The notes: generated by a model not told the origin, from the sequence alone. A stretch of 64,000 nucleotides of DNA from Ascaphus truei (GCA_036426205.1 WSYH01002485.1:21889-85888); one strand, 5' to 3'. Shown: positions 47,109-59,039, counted from the stretch's first letter. Translations and numbers: made by a program.

Positions 47109-47599
47109 TATGGTGGAGAATGCGGGCAGACACTAAAAAGCTGTGGGTTTGCAAATAAATGCGGGCTTTAAAATGGCCCGCCCAGCTGAACTAAAGTACA
47201 GATGCATGAGTGAAGTCTGTCCCACTGTGTATATCAGTTGTGCTTCTAGCATACACAGAAAATGTGCGAATGTGGATGCAATAGCACCCTGAACCCAAAC
47301 AGAAAACCAAATTTTTTGCTGAAGGAAAAAAAAAAAAAAAAAATTTTTTTTGCATCTAGCAAGTGCTGTTTGTAAACTAATGCCTTTTTGCTGAAGTGAG
47401 TGAATTTGCAGCTAGCAAGTGCTGTATGAAGTTGCTGAATGTGAGTGAAATTGCAGCTAGCAAATTGTCTCTGCCGGGTGTTAAAATGGCCGACGTGGAA
47501 TGTTGTTTTGCAATGCACTAATCTTGAAAACAGTGTCCCTTCAGGCCATACGATGATGTGATGACGACTAGTATGTGGCCCCGGGAGGAGAGCCGTACA

Positions 47600-47760
47600 C
47601 CAAGATGAATTAGTATGCTGGGCCTGTCGTGAAGTAGGTCACATGGAAGATGTGTGTCCCAAAATTTTCAAAGACAACCGCTGCAAAAGCAAGCAACGCC
47701 CTGTGAGTGCAAGCAAGATGTGGAAGCTACCAGTGAGTGTGTGTGCCCAGTACCACTGAT
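47600..47760 (+). pseudogene. CCHC zinc-knuckle segment in the LTR element
   Basis: The frame around 47614..47670 reads CWACREVGHMEDVCPKIF, with exact C-x2-C-x4-H-x4-C spacing as in retroviral Gag nucleocapsids. It is followed by basic residues. The surrounding frame is interrupted by stops. Confidence 0.65.
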
Positions 47761-47929
47761 ATCTCTGGAGCTAATAAAGCAAAAAGAAAGAAGAAGAAAA
47801 AGAAAACTGTTCCTCAAGTCACAGGGGAAGAGTGACCGAGCCACTTGAACCTGAGCTGTCAGGACAGCGTCAAAAGGCGCCAAGATGTGCTGGCAGACGG
47901 AGTGACCGGCAGAAAATGTCACGGGAACA

Positions 47930-48660
47930 GTGGCAAAGGAAAAGGAGGAACAAAGGGAAGCTGAATCCTTGAACCAGGAAAAGAGGCTTTGGTTTCTGCA
48001 CTCCAAGCTGCCCGCCATAAATATGAAGTCCTGTGGCAAGTTTGGTGAAGGAGCGAGAATGGAGCAAGAAGGAGCGAGAATGTTGGATGAAAGAGCGAGA
48101 AATCGAACGCCGAATTACAGAGGTGTATACTTCCAGCTTTACAGAGTACGAGGTTTGAAGAAAAAGAGTCTCTCTTACGGAGTGAGCTGGAAGAGGTGAC
48201 GACTAGTCTGGAAAAGGCCAACACCGTAATTGCTATCCTAAAACAGAATACGGGAAGGCTCTACAGAGGTTCACGCGCTCAGCACAGAGTGCAAAACTCA
48301 CGCCTGGAGGGCCACGGTCTGAAACAAGACTGGGAATGTTGAAGCAAACCCATAGATTGCCCTGACTGAGTTAGAGACTGTAAGCAAGAAAACGAGACTC
48401 TGAAATTGGAAAATTCAGATTGACTGACCAAGCAGAAAAAGTAAAAAACAGTTGACTCAGGAAAATTAGAGTGCAGGAACACTACAGAATGCATTGATGG
48501 CACCATCGAGCCAGCCCAGAAGAAATGGACGCTCTGAGAACGAGATTGCGACATGTATGCACAAAACAGAATTCTCTCGCGGAGGAACTTAACGTTTTGA
48601 AAAAGGAGAAAAGCATTAGAATATCAGCAAGCACTGCAAAGCTCTTATCCAAGGAAGAAG
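47930..48660 (+). pseudogene. Coiled-coil-like coding remnant in the LTR element
   Basis: Lysine/glutamate-rich pieces such as KEREIERRITEVY and LLRSELEEVTTSLEKANTV appear in shifting frames. They suggest a degraded coiled-coil region between the zinc knuckle and the IQ-like repeats. No similarity to a named Gag could be asserted. Confidence 0.5.
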
Positions 48661-48674
48661 GGAAAGAAAATTAT

Positions 48675-48920
48675 GGCTCGTAAACGCCGCAACTATCATC
48701 CTAAGGCTGCCTACAGAGGGATGAAAATTCGTCAGTTTTAATCGCGGAATAAAGCAGCCTGTTCTTCATCATCTACCGTGCCGCTGGTACGAAACAGGTT
48801 CCTCATTATGAAAGGAGCAACTATAAAGATCCAGTCTCTGACTAGGATGACACAGAACAGGATTCGCTATCAAACCCTGAGAAATGCGTCACTGGTTATC
48901 CAGCGGTACTTCGCGTGAAT
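48675..48920 (+). pseudogene. IQ-motif repeat remnant (ASPM/myosin-like) in the LTR element
   Basis: One frame reads KGATIKIQSLTRMTQNRIR and then LRNASLVIQRYFA, giving two IQxxxR...-type motifs exactly 23 residues apart. Upstream, allowing a 2-base insertion at about 48700, a motif ending AAYRGMKIRQ appears, and another decayed unit (KAAC..) lies between. Tandem 23-residue IQ repeats are characteristic of ASPM and of myosin necks. The sequence is frame-broken. Confidence 0.55.
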
Positions 48921-49894
48921 AAATGTAGGCCTCAGGAAAGAGAGGCCCAAGACTACATGCCTGCTGGCTGCAAAGGTAAAATGCCACAGGGTACAGCGCG
49001 AGTTAGTGAGAGCCCCATAAGGTAATCAGTGCTTCATCTTCTAAGTACCATATAATTGCCCCAGGGGGAAATCCCAAATCTCTGAGAGTGATTGGTCGTG
49101 AGAGAAAATACATGGCAGTAAGAAGTACCATAAAGGTTCAAAGGTTGCAAAGCAAAGCGACGAAGGTCAACGCTGGCCTTGAATTTTTCCGGATCTCGCC
49201 ACTCTGGGCCACAATAAAGAAAAGACTATCGCCCAGAGTTCCGTCAGAAGCTAAGAAACAGTCCAGTCATTTGCAGGTTGCAGCAGCCTATGAAATAAAG
49301 TCAGGAAACGTATGGACTGGAAGTCAAAGAGGAAAAAATGTGTTTGGGGATTGACCGATATTTTTTTTTTGTTATTACACGTGTGGACTATGTCACGGAC
49401 ACTTAACTATGCAAATAAGCTATTGTAGTTAAGGTATATTAGGCCTCTGAATAAGCATTTTGTCAATATTACAATGTTATTTGGTTTCTGTGTTGAAAAT
49501 GTAGCTAAACTACAAATTAATATACAGGGTTGAAGGCCCTTTTTGTTGGTAAATATATGAGATTCATATTTAGAGTAGAAAAACACAGGGAGGTAATAGA
49601 AATTGTCTGCTTTCTGAATATATTTAGCATATCCTGGGTTGTAAGAATGTGTGCTAGACATTTATTTTTCAAAATAGTTCCCTAATATAGAGCAACAAAA
49701 TATGTTTGCCAAGTATAGTCTCTTATGACAAAAACTATTGTCCATAATTGCCGTGGAGAAAAAAAAAGTTAATATCGTGTCATGTGAATACTTAATGTTG
49801 TACTGAGGAGTTAGCTCAAGTATCCAGGTAGGACGCTCACCCAGTGAGGTCCATGGCCGCTCACCCCAGTAGGTGGGAGCTGGGGAGGGGGATA

Positions 49895-50648
49895 TGTTGA
49901 CATAGTCCAAAGATGTTAGGAGCTTTCTGCCCCATTTTAGAGCAGAAAGTGCAGGAATAGTTAATGATCCGTTCCACAGCTTCCCATAACTCAGGCAGCT
50001 GGATGGAAATCCAGACCACAGATTACAATGGCTCTAGTTCTCCCTCACCTGCTCTTCTAATCACATGCACAGTAGTAGAGCAGGGAGGGTTTTGCATTTC
50101 ACTCCTCTCCTTGGAGTGGAGGCTGGGGGTATCGCTGCTCCCCTGCATCCAGTATCGGGGTTGACGGCCCCTCCACGATACACAGTACCAGAGGATTTGC
50201 CTGACTCCACGAACAGATAAGACCAAAAAAATGTTTTACTGCTGTTGCTAAAGATGTGTGGATCTAGTGACCCTAAATGAGCGGGCATTGTTTAAGCTGG
50301 GGGACCAGGTTGTTGGCCAGCAGCTGTTAGAGAGCTGATCTGATGTGTAGTTAGATCCTGAAAGGGAGGATTTTGTTTATATCATTTGGTTTCTTTTTAC
50401 TTGAAATAACAGTGTGGGAAATACTGTACACTGAATGAGTGAACTGCTGAATGAAAGTATCTGAGTACCTCACCTACACATGTTAAAGCTGCAGTACCTT
50501 ACTTGGATGAAAATAAAGCAGGCAGAAGCCTGAGTTATGCGCTTAATACTTTGCCATGATCCTGTTTTTGTATTAAATAACCCTAGAAGACTGTGTCGGG
50601 AAGAACCCAGACAGGCGTCAGCACTACAAAAGGGGGGCGTTTGTCACA
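49895..50648 (+). repeat. 3' LTR of the pol-less LTR element
   Basis: It starts TGTTGACATAGTCC and ends GTTTGTCACA. It differs from the 5' LTR mainly by many 1 to 3 base insertions and deletions, with few substitutions. Confidence 0.85.
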
Positions 50649-50876
50649 GTGTGTACTCCCAGGGTGAGATTCAGATTTGGGGTTTGTTCTGCGTTTTGCT
50701 AATAAGTTAGTGGCACACCCCACAAAGTAATCATTGAATGCATTTGCAATGTCAGTGGGGGTTGTCAGAGTAATATCACCCTTAGTGATGTTACTTGGTT
50801 GTTGATGGTTAGGAGGCTGGAATATATTGTTGATAACATGGGCTAATGGTGACCCAATGAATTTCCTTGGGAGCAT
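50649..50876 (-). pseudogene. CR1/Rex-type LINE, upstream fragment
   Basis: A minus-strand frame with DIANAFNDYFVGCATNLL, the segment that normally precedes the reverse transcriptase core in this LINE group. The frame continues across the LTR element into 46339, which shows the two parts were one LINE. The 5' truncation point is at 50876. Confidence 0.8.
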
Positions 50877-52956
50877 TAATTCAGGATTTAAACGGAAATC
50901 AATATTTTATCCTACTTACATGAATGGGCAATTTATAGACACCTTTCAAAAAGCAGTAGAAAGAGATCTGTCACTCCTTGTTAGAGACATTAGAGACAGT
51001 GGAACCAGGTCTCATAGATCTCACAAGGATAATTTGACTCCTGATCAAAGGGCAGCCCTTAAGGCACTCAGAGAATTACCTTATTCTTATTAAAAAAGCC
51101 AACAAAGGGGGCGCAACGGTTGTCTTAGACAGAGACTATTATGTGCTGGAGGCTCAGAGGCAACTCGGTGACTCAGAGGCGTACATTTACCCTGGATGAG
51201 GACCAGACTACTCGTTTCCAGAAAGAATTCGCAGAATTGATGGAAGAAGGTGAATTTTACAAGTTCTCACACCCTCAGAGTGAGATTTCCTCATCACTCC
51301 AGACCCTATCATACCCATTTTTCATCACCTCCCCAAAATTCACAAAGCACTTCTTGCACCCCCAGGTAGACCCATTATTTCTAGCATTGGTTCCCTGGGT
51401 GAACACCTTTCACAATATATCGATCACTTCCTTCAACCCCTAGTACACACTTTACCTTCACATATTATGGACACCAAACACGTTTTAGCACTCCTTGCAC
51501 CTTTTATTTGGCGCACATCCTACATCTGGGTAACTCTAGATGTAGCCTCCCTTTATAATATCATTAATCATGATCACGGCCTCACAGCAGTTGAGTTCTT
51601 TCTCAACTCTCACTCTTCCCTTTCTCCCGCACATTTTGCCTTTTTATTGGATAGTATCTGTTTTTCACTCACACACAATTATTTTCTTTTTGAGCAGCAT
51701 TTTTTATCTCCAAACACGTGGGACAGCGATGGGGACTTCCTTCGCCCCATCCTACGCCAATCTCTTCATGGTTTGGTGGGAGATGTACCACGTGTTTGGA
51801 GATTCAAATCCTTTTGGGCACAACATAGCGTTCTACAAGCGCTATATTGATGACCTTTTGATGGTCTGGAGTGGTGGAGAGGAGGAGCTCTTCAAGTTCT
51901 TTGACTACCTGGCTGATAACACACTTAATCTCAAATTTACGCATAATTATCATATGCACCACATACGATTTCTAGATCTTAATCTATATGTGGACAATGA
52001 GAAAAAAGTACAGTCTGATATATTTAGGAAAGATAATGCCAGAAATTCATTGTTACATGCGACAAGCTGTCATTTCCGCTCTCTGATTAAGGGTATTCCA
52101 TGGGGACAGTTCCTGCGTTTACGCAGGAACTGTTCTTCCCTGGAGGATTTTGTTCACAGGGCGGGGGAAATGAGGGAAAGGTTTATATCCAGGGTTTATG
52201 CCCGATAGGACCTGGATAAGGCCTTTGAATCAGCATTAGATACAGATAGAGATTCTCTGATCACTATGGAAAAGAGTAATTCCAGGCAGACTGGCTCTGC
52301 TGAGAGTGCAGATGCGCCCTACTTCATTACGGGATACAGTGAGCAGGCAGGGGCAATAAAATCCATCATCCAGAAACATTGGGGCACCTTATCTTTGGAC
52401 CCCATGATTCGAAAGTTGGTTAGCACCGGCCCTCGCATTGTATTTAGGGAACACTTTATCACTGAGCATGTTACGACCCAACCAATCCCATAATAATATG
52501 TCAACATTTTTTCCTAAATTATTGGGTTCCTACAAGTGTGGACGATGTAAGATCTGTCCTCTAATGACCAAATCGACACATTTCTCCAATCGAGATGGGA
52601 CATGCAAATTTAAGATAAAATCATTCCTGTCTTGTCAAACTGAGTTCGTTGTTTATCTATTGATATGTCAATTCAGCAAACACTATGTCGGCCTCACGAG
52701 TAGAGCCCTCAAGATCCGTATCTTAGAGCGCTTGAGGCTGATAAGAAACAAAGATATGCTGCATCCAGTGGCAAAACATTTCAGTACCTGTCCATTGGGT
52801 TCAGTGGGATCCTTACAGTGCATAGCACTTGACCATATTCCCGTACCCCCTCGTGGAGGGGATAGGGTTAACATCTTGCATCAGCGAGAAGCGTATTGGA
52901 TCTTTAAATTAAATACACTGCAACCCAATGGACTAAATACAGAATGTGAACTGTAA
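50877..52956 (+). pseudogene. Penelope-like element, reverse transcriptase and GIY-YIG endonuclease
   Basis: It resumes the PLE frame with FYPTYMNGQFIDTF. It then has, in changing frames, KKANKGGATVV, VTLDVASLYN (motif A), GTAMGTSFAPSYANLFM (motif B), YKRYIDDLLMVW (catalytic DD, about 51835..51870) and FLDLN. The final frame, 52438..52956, has a CxxC-type linker (CGRCKICPL), the endonuclease core (FVVYLLICQFSKHYVG) and REAYWI. PLEs use this endonuclease for target-primed insertion. Frameshifts near 51090, 51720 and 52210 make it non-functional. Confidence 0.9.
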
Positions 52957-53650
52957 TGTTTTTTGTAATCTGCATTTTGTACAACCTGCATTTTTTTGCA
53001 GTTTTGATTGATTATATTCTGCTGTTTTTCTTCTATTTATGTTTTAAGATTTTTTGGATTGTTCAATGCTAATGCCCCCCCCCCCCTTTTTTCCAATTTC
53101 CTTTCCCCTCCCCATTTTCCTTTCAAATGTTACACCCCCAATCCGATTGGTTGGTGTGCCATGTGACAACTTTAATTTTTTTGAGGATGTGACGTCAACA
53201 AAAATGGTGGGAAGCCAGCCAATCAGGTAGTATATGCTTCCCTCCCTTTAAGATGACGTCACTTCAGCAAAAAAAAGAAATGGAATCCATCACATGGTAT
53301 ACCCAACAATCGGATTGTGATGCCTTTCCTTTTGGCGTCATGAAAAAGGGAAGGAAGATAGCCAATCAGGTAGCATGCCTCCCTCCCTTTTTGATGAGGT
53401 CACATCACTCCAAAAAAAGGAAAGTGGTTAGTGGCCAGTAGTTAGTTTTATTTACTTTAATGCTGCTGCCCACGGAGGACGTGGAGGATGCGGAGGAAGA
53501 TGAGGATGGACTTCATCCTGGCAGGAGTGACTAAAACTTTAATTTACTTTATACTGGCTGGCTAATGTTTTATATTTAATGGGAGAATGCCACCCTCCAG
53601 CAAGGCCTAAACACCCATCCTGGGGCAACTGCCACCTTTACCCACCCCCT
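52957..53650. other. PLE 3' flank and unassigned stretch
   Basis: AT-rich sequence with a C run near 53075. An imperfect pair of about 115 bp direct repeats (GCCAATCAGGTAG.ATGC.TCCCTCCCTTT at about 53216 and 53362) follows the element. Confidence 0.5.
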
Positions 53651-53674
53651 GTTCCAACAACAAAGCAGTGCATT

Positions 53675-53945
53675 CCATTTAACCATTTCATTACCTTAGC
53701 GGTTAGCTGCTAAGGTAACGAAACTTCGGAGAGCATAGCAGTTGCTGGCAAAAAATGCGAGTTTGGACATTTTGTTAGCTACCGCACGACTTGTTACAGC
53801 CAGAGTGTTATAGCTTGTTAAAATCAGTTTTAGTGCGATATTGCCCTGTTATCGAAACTTTGTGAATAGCTACACATGCAATATCACTCTAAAAGGGCAC
53901 TTATAGCGCATTAATGCACTTATCGAAGTTTAGTGAATATGCCCC
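53675..53945. mobile_element. Possible MITE with TATCGAA..TTAGTGAATA end
   Basis: GTTATCGAAACTTTGTGAATAG and a related ending TATCGAAGTTTAGTGAATATG suggest an eroded, rearranged short DNA element. The left part CTTAGCGG...GCTAAGG is locally palindromic. Weak. Confidence 0.35.
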
Positions 53946-53949
53946 TATA

Positions 53950-54535
53950 TATTTCTGGGATATTGAATAGTCAGTTGTTCAGTCTTCAGGTAAATGGCGA
54001 TTGGGGTATTACTAGTTTTCGATAGTGATTTTTATTTTAGCATGATCTGACCACGTGATGTTTTATATCTTTGCTGATGAGATCGTGGGAAGGGATCTGG
54101 TGTCTAGAAAATATAGTCTATGCGATTAGTACGATTGATCTGGATTTGAAAAGAAAGTCTTTCTGTGTGGGGTTTAGGCATTGTCATACATCCATTAAGG
54201 ATAATTCTTTGAGGTCGTGACAAGATAACAATTTAGCTTGTGTTTTCCTATTTGTCTGTAAATCTGTATTTATGTTATTTGTTGTTCTTGATCTGATTAG
54301 GGAATTTTTAAGTGTGAGGTTGAAGTCGCCTCCCACTATTAAGTAATCTTTTTGTATTTCTCCTAGGGCTATAAAGAAGGCTTAGCAAAAAGCTCTACAA
54401 GGAACATTGGATGCAAAAAGGTAGCGTTATGCACTTCTCATGGAGCCTGAATTATGGTATTATAAGATACCTTCCATTTTTGCTGCTCATATTTTTTGAT
54501 TGTGACTGGCCCAGGAGACTATTGTTCCCCTGCCA
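53950..54535. other. Unassigned stretch
   Basis: No feature recognised. Confidence 0.35.
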
Positions 54536-54544
54536 GCCAGGCTA

Positions 54545-55648
54545 GTAAGATAGTATAATGTTTAGAAGGTCCCCTGTATTTAATTGTATCATTAGTCAGG
54601 GAATTTTAGTTAGGAGGCAGGATCCCTAGCAGTGAGGTGGGGGAGTTGTCACGTGATGTAACCAGGAAAAGCTGTTGCTTGTTATTAAAAATGTTGTCTT
54701 CCTCATTCAAATGCTTTACTGCTTTATAAACCCACAAAGATCATTACATGGTGTCAGAAGAGTTGAAGGAGGAGGAGAGATTAGCTTCCTGTTGTTTTCA
54801 GTGCTAGAAGCAGAAGACAGACAGAGCGAGTGGAGCAGGAAGCAACAGAGGCACAAATGGATGTACAGTATTAAGCCGCGTCCATGCTTAGCGTGACGGC
54901 GCGTGCGGCGTAAATAAATGGCGTGCCTCAATGAGGACGGCCATAGAGCGCGCACCAAAATAATTTGATTTTGTCGCACGATGGCGAGTCACGTGTGGTT
55001 CCGCCAATGAGGCCGAACCAGCTCTATGACATCTCCCCCTAGGACACAAATCACCTTTGCTGCAGGCGCGGGCGACAGCCCCTGTCCCTCCTACAATGTA
55101 ACAGGGAACTGGGAAAGGTTCAGGTAGAGGTTTGTACTGCATTTGGTGGCCATACAGGAACTAAGGAGAGAGACGATGTCGTTAAATGATCAATAGTTTT
55201 TCATGTGTGCGAGGTGCATTAGATATTTACATTAACTAAGTTTGAAGAAGGCACAGTAAGAGAGTGAGAGACTGACAACATTTTAAGTGAGAGACTGACA
55301 ACATTTGGGCAATATTAGAAAGGAATGAGACTTGTTAACTTAACAGGAGAAAAGGCAGTTTGAAAATGAAAGAAGAAAGTGGTCAACACTTCAGAGTTGG
55401 GTTTGTTATTTTCTCTGTAGGAAATATAGGGAGTTATATACATTGTTTAAGATAGTATAATTGACAGATAGTCCTTTGTGTTCAACCGTGTTATTAATAA
55501 GGTAATTTAGATAGTATCCCTAGCAGTGAGGCAGAGGGAGTTGTCACCTGGTGTAACCAGGAAGAAGCCATGGTCCACAAGATGGGTGTTTTTTTGTCTC
55601 TCTCATTCAAGTGCTTTACTGCTTTATAAACCCATACAAATTATTACA
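54545..55648 (+). mobile_element. Short LTR-LTR (TRIM-like) element
   Basis: Two direct repeats of roughly 200 bp (about 54545..54748 and 55450..55648) share AAGATAGTATAAT, ATCCCTAGCAGTGAGG, GGAGTTGTCAC and TGCTTTACTGCTTTATAAACC and end in ATTACA. The first is followed by TGGTGTCAGAAGAG, a PBS-like sequence of Gypsy type. The interior is under 1 kb and holds only short frames and a nested GC-rich element. Start points are approximate. Confidence 0.6.
54873..55115. mobile_element. GC-rich MITE related to 60184..60583
   Basis: It begins GCCGCGTCCATG after TTAA and shares GAGTCACGTG, GCCAATGAGG.CGAACCAGCT and GACAT blocks with the other two GC-rich copies. The right end is not clear. Confidence 0.5.
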
Positions 55649-55830
55649 ATGGAACTGACCCTTTAACCCACTAAACAAATCAGTCATTGGGTAAATTTGG
55701 TCCTATGTGTGAATGAGTGCTTACCCATTAAACACGTGACTGTTATTAGTCACGTTGTATCTACATGGTACTTACCCAATATACCATTAAACATGACACT
55801 TTAGTCCCACGGGCATCTGACCATTTAGCC
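55645..55830 (+). repeat. Tandem repeat of about 65 bp, array 2
   Basis: Units with CTGACCCTTTAACCCA, CATTAAACA and CACGTGACTGTTATTAG match the unit at 26340..26545. Confidence 0.55.
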
Positions 55831-55834
55831 ATAA

Positions 55835-57480
55835 CAGTCTCCCTGTTAAAGCATATTGTGTGTAGAGAATAGAGGTGTTGTAACCTTGGCTGTGATACAG
55901 AACAAGCAGGAGAAAGATTTATTGCAGACAGAGGAAACTTAACAGCTTATACCCACAAGCTACTGCTAAATATGTGCTACACAATCATGACTGCAATAAG
56001 CAATATATAGAAAACATGGTATCAGAGAACAGGATAACATATTGTGAGAAAATTCCAAGCACAAATGCTTCAAGAACCAGAGAGCCACAAAAAGCAGTAT
56101 TCCTCTGGGAAAATAATATGGCAGCTGGCAATGTCACTAGAGATGTGCAATCTTTTACGTGGATGGTCACAAACCAGGCGAAATGTGCTGTTGGGAAAAA
56201 ATGCGTTAAATACATATGTGCAGGGTGAAAAGAACCCAGTTTTACTAAAATTGATATACAGATCCCCACTGTCAGCAGATCAATCATTAACAAGGATGTC
56301 AGTATGATGTCTGTAATCTCAAAAAGAATGAACCCCCTACAGGATGATTTTAAACCATGGGTCACTACCACTGAACAAAATATATTAGCTCAAATATATG
56401 AACTCAAAACAGAAATGTTGGTGTTATACTAATACGTAAACAAAAGACCAGACCAATGTCAGCATTCAATGGAATGGACCTCATGGATGCATTATATCAC
56501 CCTGACCTTCTATGTCACATGTTACTACACAGCTTAGATTTACATGGAAGGATCTGCATGGAAGGGAATCCCCCCTCTTCCGATTATGGCCGTGACAATT
56601 ACCATCGTACTAACATTGTGCATTTCTTTGTAACCAGCGTCATATTGATACTCCAAAGCGCAGAGTGAAACATCAACACTATGTAAGAATAATTATTATT
56701 GAATAATATTATTTTATGTTATTATGAAGATGCTTAAAACTATTAACATACAACATACAGTATCACCGAGTTTACACAGGCCTGTACAAAGTTAAGGGTA
56801 CAAAAATAATGAATGACAATAACCCTACCACTAATAATGTCATAATTAATAATACTAACAACAATATACTTTGAGCGCTGAACTCTAATCACGATTGTTG
56901 AAAAACCTCTTTATATGGTGAGACTCATATGAATGAAATAGTATCAATCCTTCTCTTCTCATCACACCAGTGAACTGCAAGATTACCGTTCCATGTGCAT
57001 ACCTAGCAAAGGAATGTGAAGCATGTGATTCTCTCCTCCTGGTATCATAGCTTAGGGGTGTGTGGCTTCTTCATAGGGTCAAGATTAGCTTCTCATTAGT
57101 GAGCCCTGGTCATCTAACTTCCTGCGATAAGAAGGTATCTCAAGTCCGTGTGATGCCAATAACCCTTAGTTCTTAATGCTTTTGAATACAGATGGTGCCC
57201 GGTGAAATGAGTCAGCTGAGCTTCTATCATGCCCAGGCAGTAGAGACCAAAGTGCAGTGAATATTTTGCCATATTGAATACCAATATTTTGGTATCAGCC
57301 CAGGCTAACAGGGATAAGGACACAATCTATGCATGAAGATGAATTGTGAATTTGACAGGCATTATTAATGAGTGATAAACCCAACTAGTAAATATTACTG
57401 TGAGTTAGACTTAGAGTATTAGTTCCAAGTTCTTTGTATTGGTCCTGGGGAAATGCAGATTCCTTGTAGGTTGTGATACC
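55835..57480. other. Unassigned AT-rich stretch
   Basis: Frames up to 128 codons (55985..56371, minus) show no recognisable domain. Confidence 0.35.
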
Positions 57481-57554
57481 TTTCAAAGGACCAACATTGG
57501 GATTATTAATAGATGAAATTATAATGTACAGAGCTTTATAAACCTCTTAGATGT

Positions 57555-57600
57555 ACACTTGAAGAAGAAACCTACTAGGTTTGGAAAACTGTAGAGTCCA
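57555..57600 (+). ncRNA. Degenerate hammerhead-like motif, copy 6
   Basis: CTTGAAGA, then stem II AAACC-TACTA-GGTTT, then GGAAAAC. This resembles the hammerhead layout with an inserted T in the core and a decayed GAAAC. ACCTTTCAAAGGACCAAC upstream is a further PLE/SINE-type fragment. Weak. Confidence 0.3.
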
Positions 57601-57609
57601 ATTTCATCT

Positions 57610-58470
57610 ATCGATAATTCTCATTTATTTTCCCTAAGAGGTTAGAGTGTTATTAACCCGAACAGTAGTGTGCAGTAAAGTGCTGTTAGACCCCATCAGA
57701 TATGAAAACTTGAATAACAGCAGAAGTTCAAGTGCAAAGCAAACAGTTGTAACCCACTTATTGTGAGCAAAGTGTTGCAGGACACTGGCCACGTGGTCAA
57801 TACTGACCATACTATTTTTTTATTTTGCAGATGAATGCCTGCTGGTATTCTAGTTTTGTAGGCGCCCATGTAACCTAAACATTTTGTGGATTTTAATTTG
57901 TTACTGTAAAATTGATGCTGAGAAGCTGTCTTACCCATGCTGAAGATTTTAGACATTAATTTAAATGGAACTGATCTGTTCCCCTGCACTGAGAAGCGGC
58001 TTCATGTTATCTTGAATAAGGACGATAAACGGATCCTCTGTGCATCTTCTGGTGTCATTCTACGTGTTTCCGAGAACCACGGGTTCTTCACTTGCTCATT
58101 TCATGTTAATGTCTCATCGTTTCAACCTCTCACCCTGGAGATAGCGACTGTATGTCTGGAATGTCTTACGTCAGAAGGAAAAAAGAAAGATACGTTTTTG
58201 AATGGTTCCATTTTCTATCATAAAGGGAGACAAAAGGTGTAGGGGGGCACACCACCCACTGCTATAGATGAGCCCCAGCATATTAATATGGGTGCAATCA
58301 TACCCCTGCAAAAACCTAATAGTGCAATGCCAATGCTAATGAAAAAAAAATGGGTAAATTAAGAATGCACACCAGTAAATCAATTTGGAAAAGCAAACGG
58401 CAAAATAGAAATCCCCAAAAAGTACACATCACCAAAAAAGGGTAGACAGAAAGGCAGAAAAGCTGAATGA
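57610..58470. other. Unassigned stretch
   Basis: A 101-codon frame at 57937..58242 (plus strand) has no recognised domain. Nothing else was identified. Confidence 0.35.
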
Positions 58471-58473
58471 GAA

Positions 58474-58508
58474 CCCCAACGTTTCGTGCACGGTTAAAGA
58501 CTGGGATT
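58474..58508 (-). ncRNA. Hammerhead-like relic, copy 5
   Basis: The minus strand reads CCGTGCACGAAACGTTGGGG. Only the stem II 3' side and GAAACG remain similar; the core is lost. Confidence 0.3.
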
Positions 58509-59039
58509 GTAGTGGAATGTGTAAAGTAATTGGCTTTGTATAAAGTTTGGGACCTCTCCCTCCTTTGAAAATGAATATTTCCTTGGATACATATGGTGAC
58601 GATTTTTGTTACCCTAGCGTTGCACCACTTGTGCCTTGATACATATGTCCCAGAATCCCTCTTTCTACTAGAAGGTGTGTTGATGCTGCCATAAAATAAT
58701 GCCGATTGCTAATGTTGAGACTCTACTAGTACTCAGGGCCGCCAACAGGGAGGGTCTGCTGGGGTTGTGTCCCGGGCCCGCTGGCTAGGGGGGGCCCGGT
58801 CGGTCAGCCGGCCGGCCGGCGCTGCACATTTCTCCCGACCTCTGGCCAGGCCCTGCTGCCAGTCGCAGCCGGGCCCCAACTCTCAGCTGCCTATAAGCCT
58901 CTTCCTTTCTTTGCCCCATGCTGCCGAGCTTCCACTGGGCCTGGTCAGAGGTCAGGGGAAATGTGCAGCGCTAGCTGGCCGGGCCCCCCTGCCAGCAGAC
59001 CCCCGCAGTCACCGGGCCTGGCCTGACCCAAGGTAAGTC

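Larger units (their letters stand above)
46340..50648 (+). mobile_element. LTR element without recognisable pol, carrying zinc-knuckle and IQ-repeat sequence
   Basis: Two direct LTRs (46340..47108 and 49895..50648) enclose 2.8 kb. The flanks GTGTGT/GTGTGT look like a 4 or 6 bp target duplication in the LINE. A PBS-like TGGTGGAGAATGCGGGC follows the first LTR, and a purine tract (GTGGGAGCTGGGGAGGGGG) precedes the second. The interior shows a CCHC knuckle, coiled-coil-like sequence and IQ-type repeats, but no protease, reverse transcriptase or integrase motif was found. It appears non-autonomous. Confidence 0.8.

Noticed and set aside
55985..56371. 128-codon hydrophobic minus-strand frame
   Set aside because: The hydrophobic look comes from AT-rich composition; the opposite strand is also partly open and no family is recognised.
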